From the NCBI GenBank assembly GCA_002305925.1, contig DBRL01000015.1, positions 1 to 6,625 of the forward strand: a stretch of DNA of 6,625 bases, written 5' to 3'. Position numbers and translations under genes: made by a program. Position 1 is the first letter of the stretch. Each line of letters opens with the position of its first letter. Under the pieces are notes generated by a model. The model saw nothing but the letters and a program-made list of their open reading frames with translations. It was not told the DNA's origin and searched no databases. The DNA comes from Candidatus Peregrinibacteria bacterium UBA1369 (GTDB lineage: Bacteria; Patescibacteriota; Gracilibacteria; UBA1369). Shown piece by piece: positions 1 through 5,723 of this stretch.

Positions 1-2
1 AA

Positions 3-78
3 GGGCATGTAGCTCAGTTGGTAGAGCACTATCCTCACACGATAGGGGTCCACGGTTCGAGTCCGTGCATGCCCACCA
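3..78 (+). tRNA. tRNA-Val (anticodon CAC)
   Basis: A complete cloverleaf is visible. The acceptor arms GGGCATG (3-9) and CATGCCC (68-74) pair over 7 bp. The D arm is GCTC/GAGC (12-15/24-27). The anticodon stem CTATC/GATAG (29-33/41-45) encloses the loop CTCACAC, giving anticodon CAC at 36-38, which reads the valine codon GTG. The T arm is CACGG/CCGTG (51-55/63-67) with a TTCGA-type loop. Discriminator A75 is followed by a genomically encoded CCA (76-78), so no nucleotidyl-transferase addition is needed for the first maturation. The promoter lies outside the window. Confidence 0.97.
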
Positions 79-114
79 GTGTTTTGGCCGGATGATGGAT
101 ACACTGGAATTTTT
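76..114 (+). terminator. Candidate intrinsic terminator of tRNA-Val
   Basis: CCAGTGT (76-82) and ACACTGG (101-107) form a perfect 7-bp inverted repeat around an 18-nt loop, followed by AATTTTT (108-114). The hairpin uses the tRNA's CCA end as part of its left arm. The long loop and modest GC content make it a weak terminator, but its position directly after the tRNA and the T run support the call. The convergent ABC transporter gene ends 24 nt further on, so a stop signal here would limit antisense transcription. Confidence 0.45.
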
Positions 115-137
115 GCAGAAATAGCGTACTCTTTCGC

Positions 138-1886
138 CTAAATAAAGCCCTCGCTCTGCTTCTGCCAGAGTTTTTGGTAGATGCCGCCCTTTTGCTTGAG
201 CAGCTCATCGTGAAAGCCATCCTGGACGATTTCGCCGCCCTCGATCACCACCGTCCTGTCCATGGCGCGAATGGTAGAGAGCCGATGGGCGATGGCGATG
301 ACAGTTTTGTCTTTCATCAGATTGTGCAGGGCTTTCTGGATCTCGCCCTCGCTTTCGCTGTCCAGGGAGCTGGTGGCCTCATCCAGGATCAGAATCGGGG
401 CGTTTTTGAGGATGGCACGGGCGATAGCAACTCTTTGCCGCTGACCACCAGACAGCTTGACTCCCCTTTCCCCGACCAGCGTCTCGTAGCCCTGAGCCAG
501 CTCGACGATAAAGTCATGGGCCTGGGCCAGTTTGGCCGCCTCAATCACCTCTTCGTCCGTGGCCTCCAGTTTCCCGTAACGGATATTTTCCATGATGCTG
601 CGGTGAAACAGGAGCGGCTCCTGCGGGACGGTGGCAATGCTGGCGCGCAGGCTTTCCTGGGTGACATTGGCAATATTGTGGTCATTGATGAGAATTTCGC
701 CTTCCTGCAGGTCGTGCTGCCTCATCAGCAGGCTGACCAGCGTGCTTTTTCCGGCACCACTTTCCCCCACCAGGCCGACTTTCTGTCCGGGTGCAATATG
801 CAGGCTAAAATTGCGGAAGATAAATTTCTGACCATAGCGGAAAGCAATTTTATTGAAGTCGATGCCGGCGCTGTTTACGGCCAGTGGATAGGCCTTTTTT
901 CCATCCTTCAACTGATGCTCCTGCAGAATTTCATCCAGTCCCTCCTTGGTTTCACCATAATAATCGAGCAGATCGTTGATATGCGTCCCAATCCACATCA
1001 GCTGATCTTTCAGATAGTTGGAAACAGTAATAATCATAATGGTGCCGCCCAGGCTGAGCCCCGCGTTCTGATAGAACCAGAGCGCCAAAATCAGCATAGC
1101 CCCCAAAAAAACAGACTGCATGACAGAGTTGGCTGTCAGCATCATTTCTCCAAAGAACCAGTTTTTTCGGTGCGTTCTGGTCCGTTCGCGGATATAATCG
1201 TCCAGCCTCTCCATTTCGTGCCGGCGACGGGCAAAATGGTTCATCGCCTTGACGTTGGTGGTGACGTCCACCATCTGGCCGCGGAGAGTGGAGGCGGCGT
1301 TGGCGTAGGCTACTGCATGCGGTTTTTTGAATTTGACGATCAGCAGATCAATGGCGACAAAAATGACTGCCCAGCAGATCAGCACCAGGGCAAAAAGATA
1401 GCCAACCGTCAGAACCAGAAGCAGACTGGCCACGGTACTGACGATGACAGGATAGAGATTCCAGCAAAAGATTGACATCATCCTGCGCACACCCTCCGAG
1501 GCGTTGGTCACCTTGCTGGCCAGGGCACCGGCGAAACGGTCGTCGAAATAGGCGCTGGAATGTCTGCTCAGATAGGCGAAGAGTTTGGCGTAGGAATCGG
1601 AGCTGGCAGCAGGCATCCAAATCAGTCCCATCACCCCACTGAATCTCCAGAGAAGCCCGATCAACAGAAAGACCAGCACATAAACGACGCCCCATTGCCA
1701 GAGAGCGTCGGGGCTGCCGAATGAATCAATCAGATTTTTGAAGACATAGGTGTTCCCCACGGTCAACACGCAGGCCAGAGTGACCGCGAGAATGTTTCCC
1801 ACGACAAAAGGCAGGTATTTTTTACTGATAAAAATCATATACCTGAACGGCGTTTTTGGTATGGCTGACCGGCGTCGATTTAACAT
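138..1886 (-). CDS. ABC exporter, fused transmembrane/ATPase half-transporter
   Basis: A type I ABC exporter of the MsbA/LmrA/MDR kind that would act as a dimer in the cytoplasmic membrane, exporting an unidentified lipid, peptide or drug. Numbering counts from an in-frame TTG at 1892; the ATG used here is residue 3. About six membrane helices lie at roughly 28-50, 67-90, 141-163, 164-187, 250-272 and 280-300. The C-terminal ATPase is complete: aromatic A-loop Y353, Walker A GESGAGKST (376-384), Q-loop Q424, signature LSGGQRQR (480-487), Walker B LILDEA (501-506, catalytic E505), D-loop SSLD and H-loop H536. The total of 582-584 residues matches MsbA, and nothing is broken. No Shine-Dalgarno precedes TTG or ATG; a 7-codon leader ORF ends exactly here. 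The secreted-protein gene lies upstream on the same strand, but a separate promoter is likely. Substrate cannot be deduced. Confidence 0.95.
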   Translation of the reverse strand: MLNRRRSAIPKTPFRYMIFISKKYLPFVVGNILAVTLACVLTVGNTYVFKNLIDSFGSPDALWQWGVVYVLVFLLIGLLWRFSGVMGLIWMPAASSDSYAKLFAYLSRHSSAYFDDRFAGALASKVTNASEGVRRMMSIFCWNLYPVIVSTVASLLLVLTVGYLFALVLICWAVIFVAIDLLIVKFKKPHAVAYANAASTLRGQMVDVTTNVKAMNHFARRRHEMERLDDYIRERTRTHRKNWFFGEMMLTANSVMQSVFLGAMLILALWFYQNAGLSLGGTIMIITVSNYLKDQLMWIGTHINDLLDYYGETKEGLDEILQEHQLKDGKKAYPLAVNSAGIDFNKIAFRYGQKFIFRNFSLHIAPGQKVGLVGESGAGKSTLVSLLMRQHDLQEGEILINDHNIANVTQESLRASIATVPQEPLLFHRSIMENIRYGKLEATDEEVIEAAKLAQAHDFIVELAQGYETLVGERGVKLSGGQRQRVAIARAILKNAPILILDEATSSLDSESEGEIQKALHNLMKDKTVIAIAHRLSTIRAMDRTVVIEGGEIVQDGFHDELLKQKGGIYQKLWQKQSEGFI

Positions 1887-1888
1887 GA

Positions 1889-1912
1889 TCAATTTAATAG
1901 CGCGACCTGCAT
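1889..1912 (-). CDS. Possible 7-codon leader ORF coupled to the ABC exporter
   Basis: On the minus strand, ATG at 1912-1910 opens a tiny frame encoding MQVALLN and stops at TGA (1891-1889). The stop overlaps the exporter's possible TTG start (1892-1890) and sits 2 nt before its ATG (1886-1884). AGGAA (1920-1916) precedes the leader ATG at a short distance of 3 nt. Its start lies in the 3' arm of a 12-bp hairpin, and its Shine-Dalgarno-like sequence lies in the loop. The exporter itself has no ribosome-binding site, so translational coupling is plausible. A frame this short can arise by chance, hence the low confidence. Confidence 0.3.
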   Translation of the reverse strand: MQVALLN

Positions 1913-1933
1913 CAGTTCCTAATGCAGGTCGCG
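1901..1933 (-). promoter_or_regulatory. Perfect 12-bp inverted repeat in the ABC exporter leader
   Basis: CGCGACCTGCAT (1901-1912) and ATGCAGGTCGCG (1922-1933) are perfect reverse complements around a 9-nt centre. The pairing can extend by a further TAG/CTA past one bulged base. It lies just downstream of a candidate minus-strand promoter and just before the exporter start. It could be a DNA operator for a dimeric repressor overlapping the transcription start, or an RNA hairpin at the 5' end of the mRNA. No T run follows on either strand, so an intrinsic terminator is less likely. Confidence 0.55.
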
Positions 1934-1940
1934 GCTAACT

Positions 1941-1971
1941 ATTACACCGGGGCAAAAAATTGACAAGTCAA
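1941..1971 (-). promoter_or_regulatory. Candidate promoter of the ABC exporter
   Basis: Reading the minus strand, TTGACT (1971-1966) resembles the -35 consensus at 5 of 6 positions. TGTAAT (1946-1941) resembles the -10 at 5 of 6. The spacer is 19 nt, longer than the preferred 17, which weakens the call. Transcription would start near 1934, immediately before the 12-bp palindrome, so the mRNA would begin with that hairpin. Confidence 0.4.
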
Positions 1972-1994
1972 AACCGGACTCTTTTCGCCGTATA

Positions 1995-2930
1995 CTATTT
2001 TCTTTCCAGGACAATGCTGCCTATCGCACCGTTGTCGGCCGGAGAGTCATACAGATGTGCCTCCACGACCCGGAACAGCTGGCTGTAGCGCTGCTCTTCC
2101 GCCGTGAAGAAAAGGGGCGATGTTATGTCAAAGGTCAGCGAGTTTGGTTGCTCATCCGGCAGTCTGGTATCGTACTTGATGGTATTGGTCACAATAATGT
2201 TGTACATACCTTCTTGGACCCAGTCCGTATTTGTGACAGTCAGCTGATAGGCGTTCTTTTCTTTTGCAGTCACTTTTCCCCTGACCATCAGATCAGGTTC
2301 CGTCTCCAGACTGTTTTCGGCATCCATCATCCGGAAGCTTTGACCGTTGAGGATGGCACTGCCGGCCGGGACAACGGCAATCAGCGCCCTGGCCTCCTGA
2401 TCAATGTTGGACAGGCCGGTTTGGGGCGATTTCGTCGGAAGCCCGTTGTAGTACTGGTCGTGGTCAATGACCTCTGCTTTACAAATGACAGAACGGGCCG
2501 GGTTCAAATCTGCTTTTGCCCTAAGGTCAACAGAGAGATTGTAGACCGAGTCGTTCTGCAGCATCAGACTGGTTGGCCTGAGGATAGCCCCGTACCAGTG
2601 AGGAGCGACGGCGGAGGGGGTGAAACTGGCATCGGCCAGAGTCGATCTGTTCAGTTTGAGCTGGGCGCTTTCCAGGGCGTCGTCCCCCAGACAGCTGACT
2701 TTGACAGTATTGATGCGAAGCTGATTGATCTCTGGGAAGTAGGGGGATACGTAGGTCTGCAGGTTGAGCTGGAGCGCCCCGGGCAGCACGTCTCCGCTTT
2801 GCAGCACTCCCGAATGTGCGTAACTGTAGAAGGAATAACTCGATCCACCGGCCAGAGCCAGCGGTGCGTTTGCGGCCAAGACACAGAAAGTACCGGCCAG
2901 GGCCATGACTTTTGTGAGGCTCGTTTTCAT
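1995..2930 (-). CDS. Secreted protein of unknown function
   Basis: A 311-residue protein with a clear Sec signal peptide: a basic start (MKTSLTK), a hydrophobic core about 8-20 and a likely cleavage after ALA (25-27), leaving mature GGSSYSFYSY. There is no lipobox; the only cysteine in the signal region (C16) is inside the core, so this is not an obvious lipoprotein. The mature chain has no further hydrophobic helix and reads as beta-rich, with alternating hydrophobic segments such as YNLSVDLRAKA and YQLTVTNTDWV. Two cysteines, C80 and C150, could form a disulfide outside the cytoplasm. I recognise no enzymatic motif or family. The start has a good promoter 25 nt upstream but no Shine-Dalgarno sequence. 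It lies upstream of the ABC exporter on the same strand; a functional link is possible but unproven. Confidence 0.85.
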   Translation of the reverse strand: MKTSLTKVMALAGTFCVLAANAPLALAGGSSYSFYSYAHSGVLQSGDVLPGALQLNLQTYVSPYFPEINQLRINTVKVSCLGDDALESAQLKLNRSTLADASFTPSAVAPHWYGAILRPTSLMLQNDSVYNLSVDLRAKADLNPARSVICKAEVIDHDQYYNGLPTKSPQTGLSNIDQEARALIAVVPAGSAILNGQSFRMMDAENSLETEPDLMVRGKVTAKEKNAYQLTVTNTDWVQEGMYNIIVTNTIKYDTRLPDEQPNSLTFDITSPLFFTAEEQRYSQLFRVVEAHLYDSPADNGAIGSIVLERK

Positions 2931-2954
2931 ATGTATTCTATTGTTATGAAATAC

Positions 2955-2984
2955 ATAATAATAAGCTTAACACTATTTTGCCAA
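2955..2984 (-). promoter_or_regulatory. Candidate promoter of the secreted-protein gene
   Basis: On the minus strand, TTGGCA (2984-2979) matches the -35 consensus at 5 of 6 positions and TATTAT (2960-2955) the -10 at 5 of 6, with an 18-nt spacer. A second TATTAT overlaps at 2963-2958 with a 15-nt spacer. Transcription would begin near 2948, giving a leader of only about 17 nt before the ATG at 2930. The region is AT-rich, unlike its surroundings. Confidence 0.55.
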
Positions 2985-3066
2985 TTTACAATTGACAGGC
3001 CCGTATCGCTCAGAGACGCCAACCACGCCACTGTTGAACGCCCGGATTTGGATGGCAAAAAAATGT

Positions 3067-3094
3067 TTGCTTTAGCCGGGGGATTCACTATAAT
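3067..3094 (+). promoter_or_regulatory. Promoter of tRNA-Leu
   Basis: A perfect -10 box, TATAAT, sits at 3089-3094. A partial -35, TTGCTT (3067-3072), lies 16 nt upstream of it. Transcription would start near 3101, only about 4 nt before the mature tRNA 5' end. The rest of the gap between the secreted-protein gene and this tRNA (2998-3066) shows no convincing ORF or structure. Confidence 0.7.
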
Positions 3095-3104
3095 CCCAGT
3101 GCAC

Positions 3105-3191
3105 GCGCGAGTGGCGGAACTGGCAGACGCGCTACCTTCAGGAGGTAGTGGCCGCAAGGTCGTGGAGGTTCAAGTCCTCTCTCGCGCACCA
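3105..3191 (+). tRNA. tRNA-Leu (anticodon CAG)
   Basis: A class II tRNA of 87 nt. The acceptor arms GCGCGAG (3105-3111) and CTCGCGC (3181-3187) pair over 7 bp. The anticodon stem CTACC/GGTAG (3132-3136/3144-3148) carries the loop TTCAGGA, giving anticodon CAG at 3139-3141 for the leucine codon CTG. A long variable arm (about 3149-3163) is typical of leucine tRNAs. The T arm is GGAGG/CCTCT with the loop TTCAAGT. Discriminator A3188 is followed by encoded CCA (3189-3191). Confidence 0.97.
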
Positions 3192-3192
3192 T

Positions 3193-3219
3193 TGGTAAAA
3201 AAGCCACGCTTTTTTGCCA
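3193..3219 (+). terminator. Strong, possibly bidirectional intrinsic terminator
   Basis: Two bases after the tRNA-Leu CCA, GGTAAAAAAGC (3194-3204) pairs with GCTTTTTTGCC (3208-3218) across a 3-nt CAC loop, with one G-T wobble, and T3193-A3219 extends it. Six A's on the left and six T's on the right give a U tract whichever strand is read. It can therefore terminate tRNA-Leu on the plus strand and also the convergent gene that ends at 3267 on the minus strand. Confidence 0.75.
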
Positions 3220-3266
3220 TGTTGCAGTGAGGATTCCAGCCGCCAGCCGCCTGGGCCCGGTGATAA

Positions 3267-3857
3267 TCAGTAGGGCTTAAAAATGATATTGGCGCGGGAA
3301 AGTTTTTGATAAAAGCGCAGTTTGCTGATCCGCTGGCGGGACTGATAAAAGACTACATCGAGACCGTACCAGACCATGAACCAGCCGCCCGGCTCGAGAA
3401 AGACCAGCAGCAGACTGTACCACGAGTAGTACTGCACCATCAGACTGGCATAGGAAGCCAGCAGCATAAACAGAAAGCCAATTACCGTCAGCAAGAGCCC
3501 TTTGTGCAGGGTAGTACGGCGTTCTTTGTCTATGACCATTTTTGTCTGGTGGAAATGGCGGTGCAGGCGCTTCCTGATCACCAGATCTTGCTGAGGATTG
3601 TGCAGGTGTGCCGGCAGAAGGAATTGCAGTTCCAGAACGCCCTGTTTTTTTTCATGAACAACTTTTTGCGCCTCGTGAAGGAAGTCGTCCGAAATAGCTC
3701 TTTCCGCATAAGGACGCGGGTCGAAGTCGGAAAAGATATCATCATAGCTGTCCAGGATCATGCTGATACTGGCATTTTTAAGGATATTTTCCTGCAACCT
3801 GTTTTCCTTTGGGTCTTCCCTGTGCATTTGGCGTGAGGTTCTGAAGAGACTGATCAT
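3267..3857 (-). CDS. Conserved two-helix membrane protein of unknown function
   Basis: A 196-residue protein. The N-terminal 110 residues are soluble and highly charged; they include SYDDIFSDFDPRPYAERAIS (37-56), then a leucine-rich ELQFLLPA stretch and an IRKRLHRHF basic helix. Two membrane helices follow at about 120-141 and 147-170, the second containing FLEPGGWFMVWYGLD with polar and Trp residues. A basic tail ends with KLSRANIIFKPY. From memory, the DIFSDFDPRPY and LEP-GW-WxGLD motifs recur in a bacterial and archaeal family with no known function; I could not check this. The start is uncertain: ATG 3857 has AGAGG about 11 nt upstream, while M11 (3827) and M33 (3761) are alternatives. 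A terminator follows at 3193-3219, and the divergent neighbour is the kinase-like gene. Confidence 0.85.
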   Translation of the reverse strand: MISLFRTSRQMHREDPKENRLQENILKNASISMILDSYDDIFSDFDPRPYAERAISDDFLHEAQKVVHEKKQGVLELQFLLPAHLHNPQQDLVIRKRLHRHFHQTKMVIDKERRTTLHKGLLLTVIGFLFMLLASYASLMVQYYSWYSLLLVFLEPGGWFMVWYGLDVVFYQSRQRISKLRFYQKLSRANIIFKPY

Positions 3858-3860
3858 TAG

Positions 3861-3866
3861 ATTATA
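3861..3866 (-). promoter_or_regulatory. Perfect -10 box abutting the start of the 196-residue gene
   Basis: On the minus strand TATAAT (3866-3861) ends only 3 nt before the annotated ATG (3857-3855). A -35 partner 17 nt upstream would be TGGCCG, matching at 3 of 6 positions. If used, transcription would begin at or just inside the ATG, implying a leaderless mRNA or a start at M11 (3827). It may also be a chance AT-rich match. Confidence 0.35.
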
Positions 3867-3903
3867 TACCTCTTTCGGGGCTGCGGCCAGAGAGCAGACC
3901 CCG

Positions 3904-3931
3904 TTGACTTTTTCCCCGGTTCTGTTAGAGA
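3904..3931 (+). promoter_or_regulatory. Weak candidate promoter of the kinase-like gene
   Basis: TTGACT (3904-3909) matches the -35 consensus at 5 of 6 positions. A poor -10, TAGAGA (3926-3931), follows at a 16-nt spacing with only 3 of 6 matches. Transcription would start near 3938, giving a leader of about 20 nt before the ATG at 3959. This divergent intergenic region of about 100 bp must hold the start signals of both flanking genes. Confidence 0.3.
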
Positions 3932-3958
3932 TAGACTCCTCGATTTAAATTTCCCAGT

Positions 3959-5683
3959 ATGTATACCAGTCCCCCTCCCCGTGACCCGGAAAACGAACCG
4001 CACAGTCTGGAACCAGACAAAGACCTGGTCTCCGGCATGGCCCAACGCCTCTTTGACCATTTTTCGCAGATGCATCTCAATCAGGACCAGTGGCTGAAAT
4101 GTCTCAATGATTTCCTGGCGGAGGCAGAAAGCCGCCTGGCCGAGCCGGTGGGAACGCGCGAGATCGAGGCTAAAATTGCCGCCATACTGCGGGACGACAA
4201 ACACCTGCCGATGAATCAGCTCTCCGAAGAAGCCCAGAAGGCGGTCTACCGTGAAGTGGCCGAGTGGCTGGTAGCGGAAAAAATCTGTGAAAAAATGATC
4301 AATTACGAACGGTCGGTCGAAGAAGGCCTGCAAAGCGGCCGCTACAGGAAATTGAGGCGCATTGATGAAGTAAATGTGCTCTGGGATGACGGAGAAGCCT
4401 TTGGCACCGCTGCAGACCGTCAGCTTACCGCAGCTTTTCTCCGTGAAAACTATGTCGTGGACATGCAGGGTCCAATTGTCGGCACGGGAACGCGCGTAGT
4501 GGTACGTGAGCTCAAGCCGGTGAAATTTCCCCTGCCCTATCCGGAAAAAGATGAGCTGGTCGAGGGTCTGATGATCAAAATCCCCAACCGTCTGCTGGTA
4601 GTACGGCTGACCAAGGACAGCTACAAAAATATTCTGGGAGCGGAGGTGGTAAACAGCGAACAGTCGGCAATCGGTTCATTTCTGCTGGCTTCCGAGTCCC
4701 TGTTTTTCCCTTCACCGCGCGAAGATCCTGCTGCCATCGCTGATGAAACGCAGGAGAAAGTCAGCACTCAGCTTGATATAGACACTTTTCTGGCACGACG
4801 CCGCGAAAGAAAATCTTTCATTCCCCCGCTGATGATTATCCGGGCACAGATTGGCGACAGCAGCTGCACCGAATATATGACGGTACAGAAGAAAGTGCTG
4901 GCCAAAGGTACAGTACTGCGCGGGGAAACTCCGATGTACAGGGACATGCTACGCATCCCGGGCTTCAGGGAGCGGGTGCGCCAGTTCGTGCAGGCCTGCA
5001 AAAATTTTCATGCCGCCACCGGCCTGCTGCCTGACACGGTGGGGCATGGCAATGTGCTCTATACCAAGAGAGGCAACGTCTATCTGGTAGATATCAACAA
5101 TATCACGGCCGAACCCCATTACCGGCTGCTCGCCCTGCTGGGCCTGGCCAAGGAACTGAAACTGACTTTGGAGAGACCGGACCTCATGCCGGAGCGCAGA
5201 GAAAAACTGGAGTTGCATTACCAGCAGTCCAGGAAGGAATTTCTGGAAGAGATGGCCGGCAATACTCAATACGACCCGTTTCGGAATGAACAGACACTGG
5301 ACTGCCTGATTGACAACCTCTATATCAACCAGAAGGACAGGGTACTCAATGCTTTCTGCAGGGCTGCACGGCTGATTGACGACCTTTCACTGCCGATTTT
5401 CCTTCACAATATCAGCAATCTGATCGGACTGGAAATGGACATTCTGCGCAACGAGCAGGAAGCCGGCCTCGTTACGGAGGAGGAAAAGCGGCGACGATTT
5501 GATGAAATCAATGAGGAGCCGCTTTACCGTCCGCTGGGCAGTTCGATTGGGGTCTGGAAAAATAAACGCAGCTATTGCTTTGATGATGTGCTGGACAATA
5601 AGATCCAGGGGCATGACAACTGGATCGCCTATTATCTGAGCAGAATTTATTCAATTCTGAACAGCGACGGTATGAGCGTTTGA
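3959..5683 (+). CDS. Uncharacterised protein with a remote kinase-like domain
   Basis: A 574-residue cytoplasmic protein with no signal peptide or membrane helix. A Pro/Glu-rich head (1-20) leads into a mostly helical region (about 21-135). The middle resembles a protein-kinase/aminoglycoside-phosphotransferase fold: VGTGTRVVVRELK (174-186) looks like a glycine-rich strand, LLVVRLTK (212-219) like the strand with the ATP-binding lysine, and LPDTVGHGN (357-365) then NVYLVDINN (373-381) like the catalytic loop and metal-binding Asp (D378). D359 and N365 would be the equivalents of the catalytic Asp and loop Asn, separated by one extra residue. This could be a true atypical kinase or a pseudokinase; the C-terminal 190 residues are helical and unrecognised. 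A stop codon 27 nt upstream limits other starts; there is no Shine-Dalgarno. It is divergent from the 196-residue gene and convergent with the gene ending at 5724. Function is unknown. Confidence 0.88.
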   Translation: MYTSPPPRDPENEPHSLEPDKDLVSGMAQRLFDHFSQMHLNQDQWLKCLNDFLAEAESRLAEPVGTREIEAKIAAILRDDKHLPMNQLSEEAQKAVYREVAEWLVAEKICEKMINYERSVEEGLQSGRYRKLRRIDEVNVLWDDGEAFGTAADRQLTAAFLRENYVVDMQGPIVGTGTRVVVRELKPVKFPLPYPEKDELVEGLMIKIPNRLLVVRLTKDSYKNILGAEVVNSEQSAIGSFLLASESLFFPSPREDPAAIADETQEKVSTQLDIDTFLARRRERKSFIPPLMIIRAQIGDSSCTEYMTVQKKVLAKGTVLRGETPMYRDMLRIPGFRERVRQFVQACKNFHAATGLLPDTVGHGNVLYTKRGNVYLVDINNITAEPHYRLLALLGLAKELKLTLERPDLMPERREKLELHYQQSRKEFLEEMAGNTQYDPFRNEQTLDCLIDNLYINQKDRVLNAFCRAARLIDDLSLPIFLHNISNLIGLEMDILRNEQEAGLVTEEEKRRRFDEINEEPLYRPLGSSIGVWKNKRSYCFDDVLDNKIQGHDNWIAYYLSRIYSILNSDGMSV

Positions 5684-5723
5684 AAGCTGTCTGTGCAAGC
5701 CAGTCGCACTCAATGGAAGAATC

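Noticed and set aside
174..1475. A 433-codon open frame on the plus strand opposite the ABC exporter
   Set aside because: The minus strand encodes a complete, motif-perfect ABC exporter over the same bases. The plus-strand translation has no recognisable motif and reads as an antisense shadow.
1901..1933. The 12-bp inverted repeat as an intrinsic terminator of the secreted-protein gene
   Set aside because: No T run follows on either strand, and the repeat sits downstream of a plausible exporter promoter. A leader or operator role is preferred, although a terminator role cannot be fully excluded.
1960..1996. A plus-strand promoter from TTGACA (1960-1965) and TATACT (1991-1996)
   Set aside because: The two boxes are 25 nt apart, far beyond a workable spacer, and no plus-strand gene follows.
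2992..2997. TTGACA on the plus strand upstream of tRNA-Leu as its -35 element
   Set aside because: No -10 lies at a suitable distance. The TATAAT at 3089-3094 with TTGCTT nearby explains the tRNA better.
2927..3157. A 76-codon minus-strand frame starting inside tRNA-Leu
   Set aside because: Its start is within the tRNA and its body covers both promoters of the gap; no motif or ribosome-binding site supports it.
2055..3230. A 391-codon plus-strand frame spanning the secreted-protein gene and tRNA-Leu
   Set aside because: It runs straight through a promoter, a tRNA gene and a terminator and lies opposite a gene with a signal peptide and start, so it is not a real gene.
3857..4333. A 158-codon minus-strand frame over the start of the kinase-like gene
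   Set aside because: It overlaps the better-supported plus-strand gene and the divergent promoter region, and its translation shows no coherent domain.
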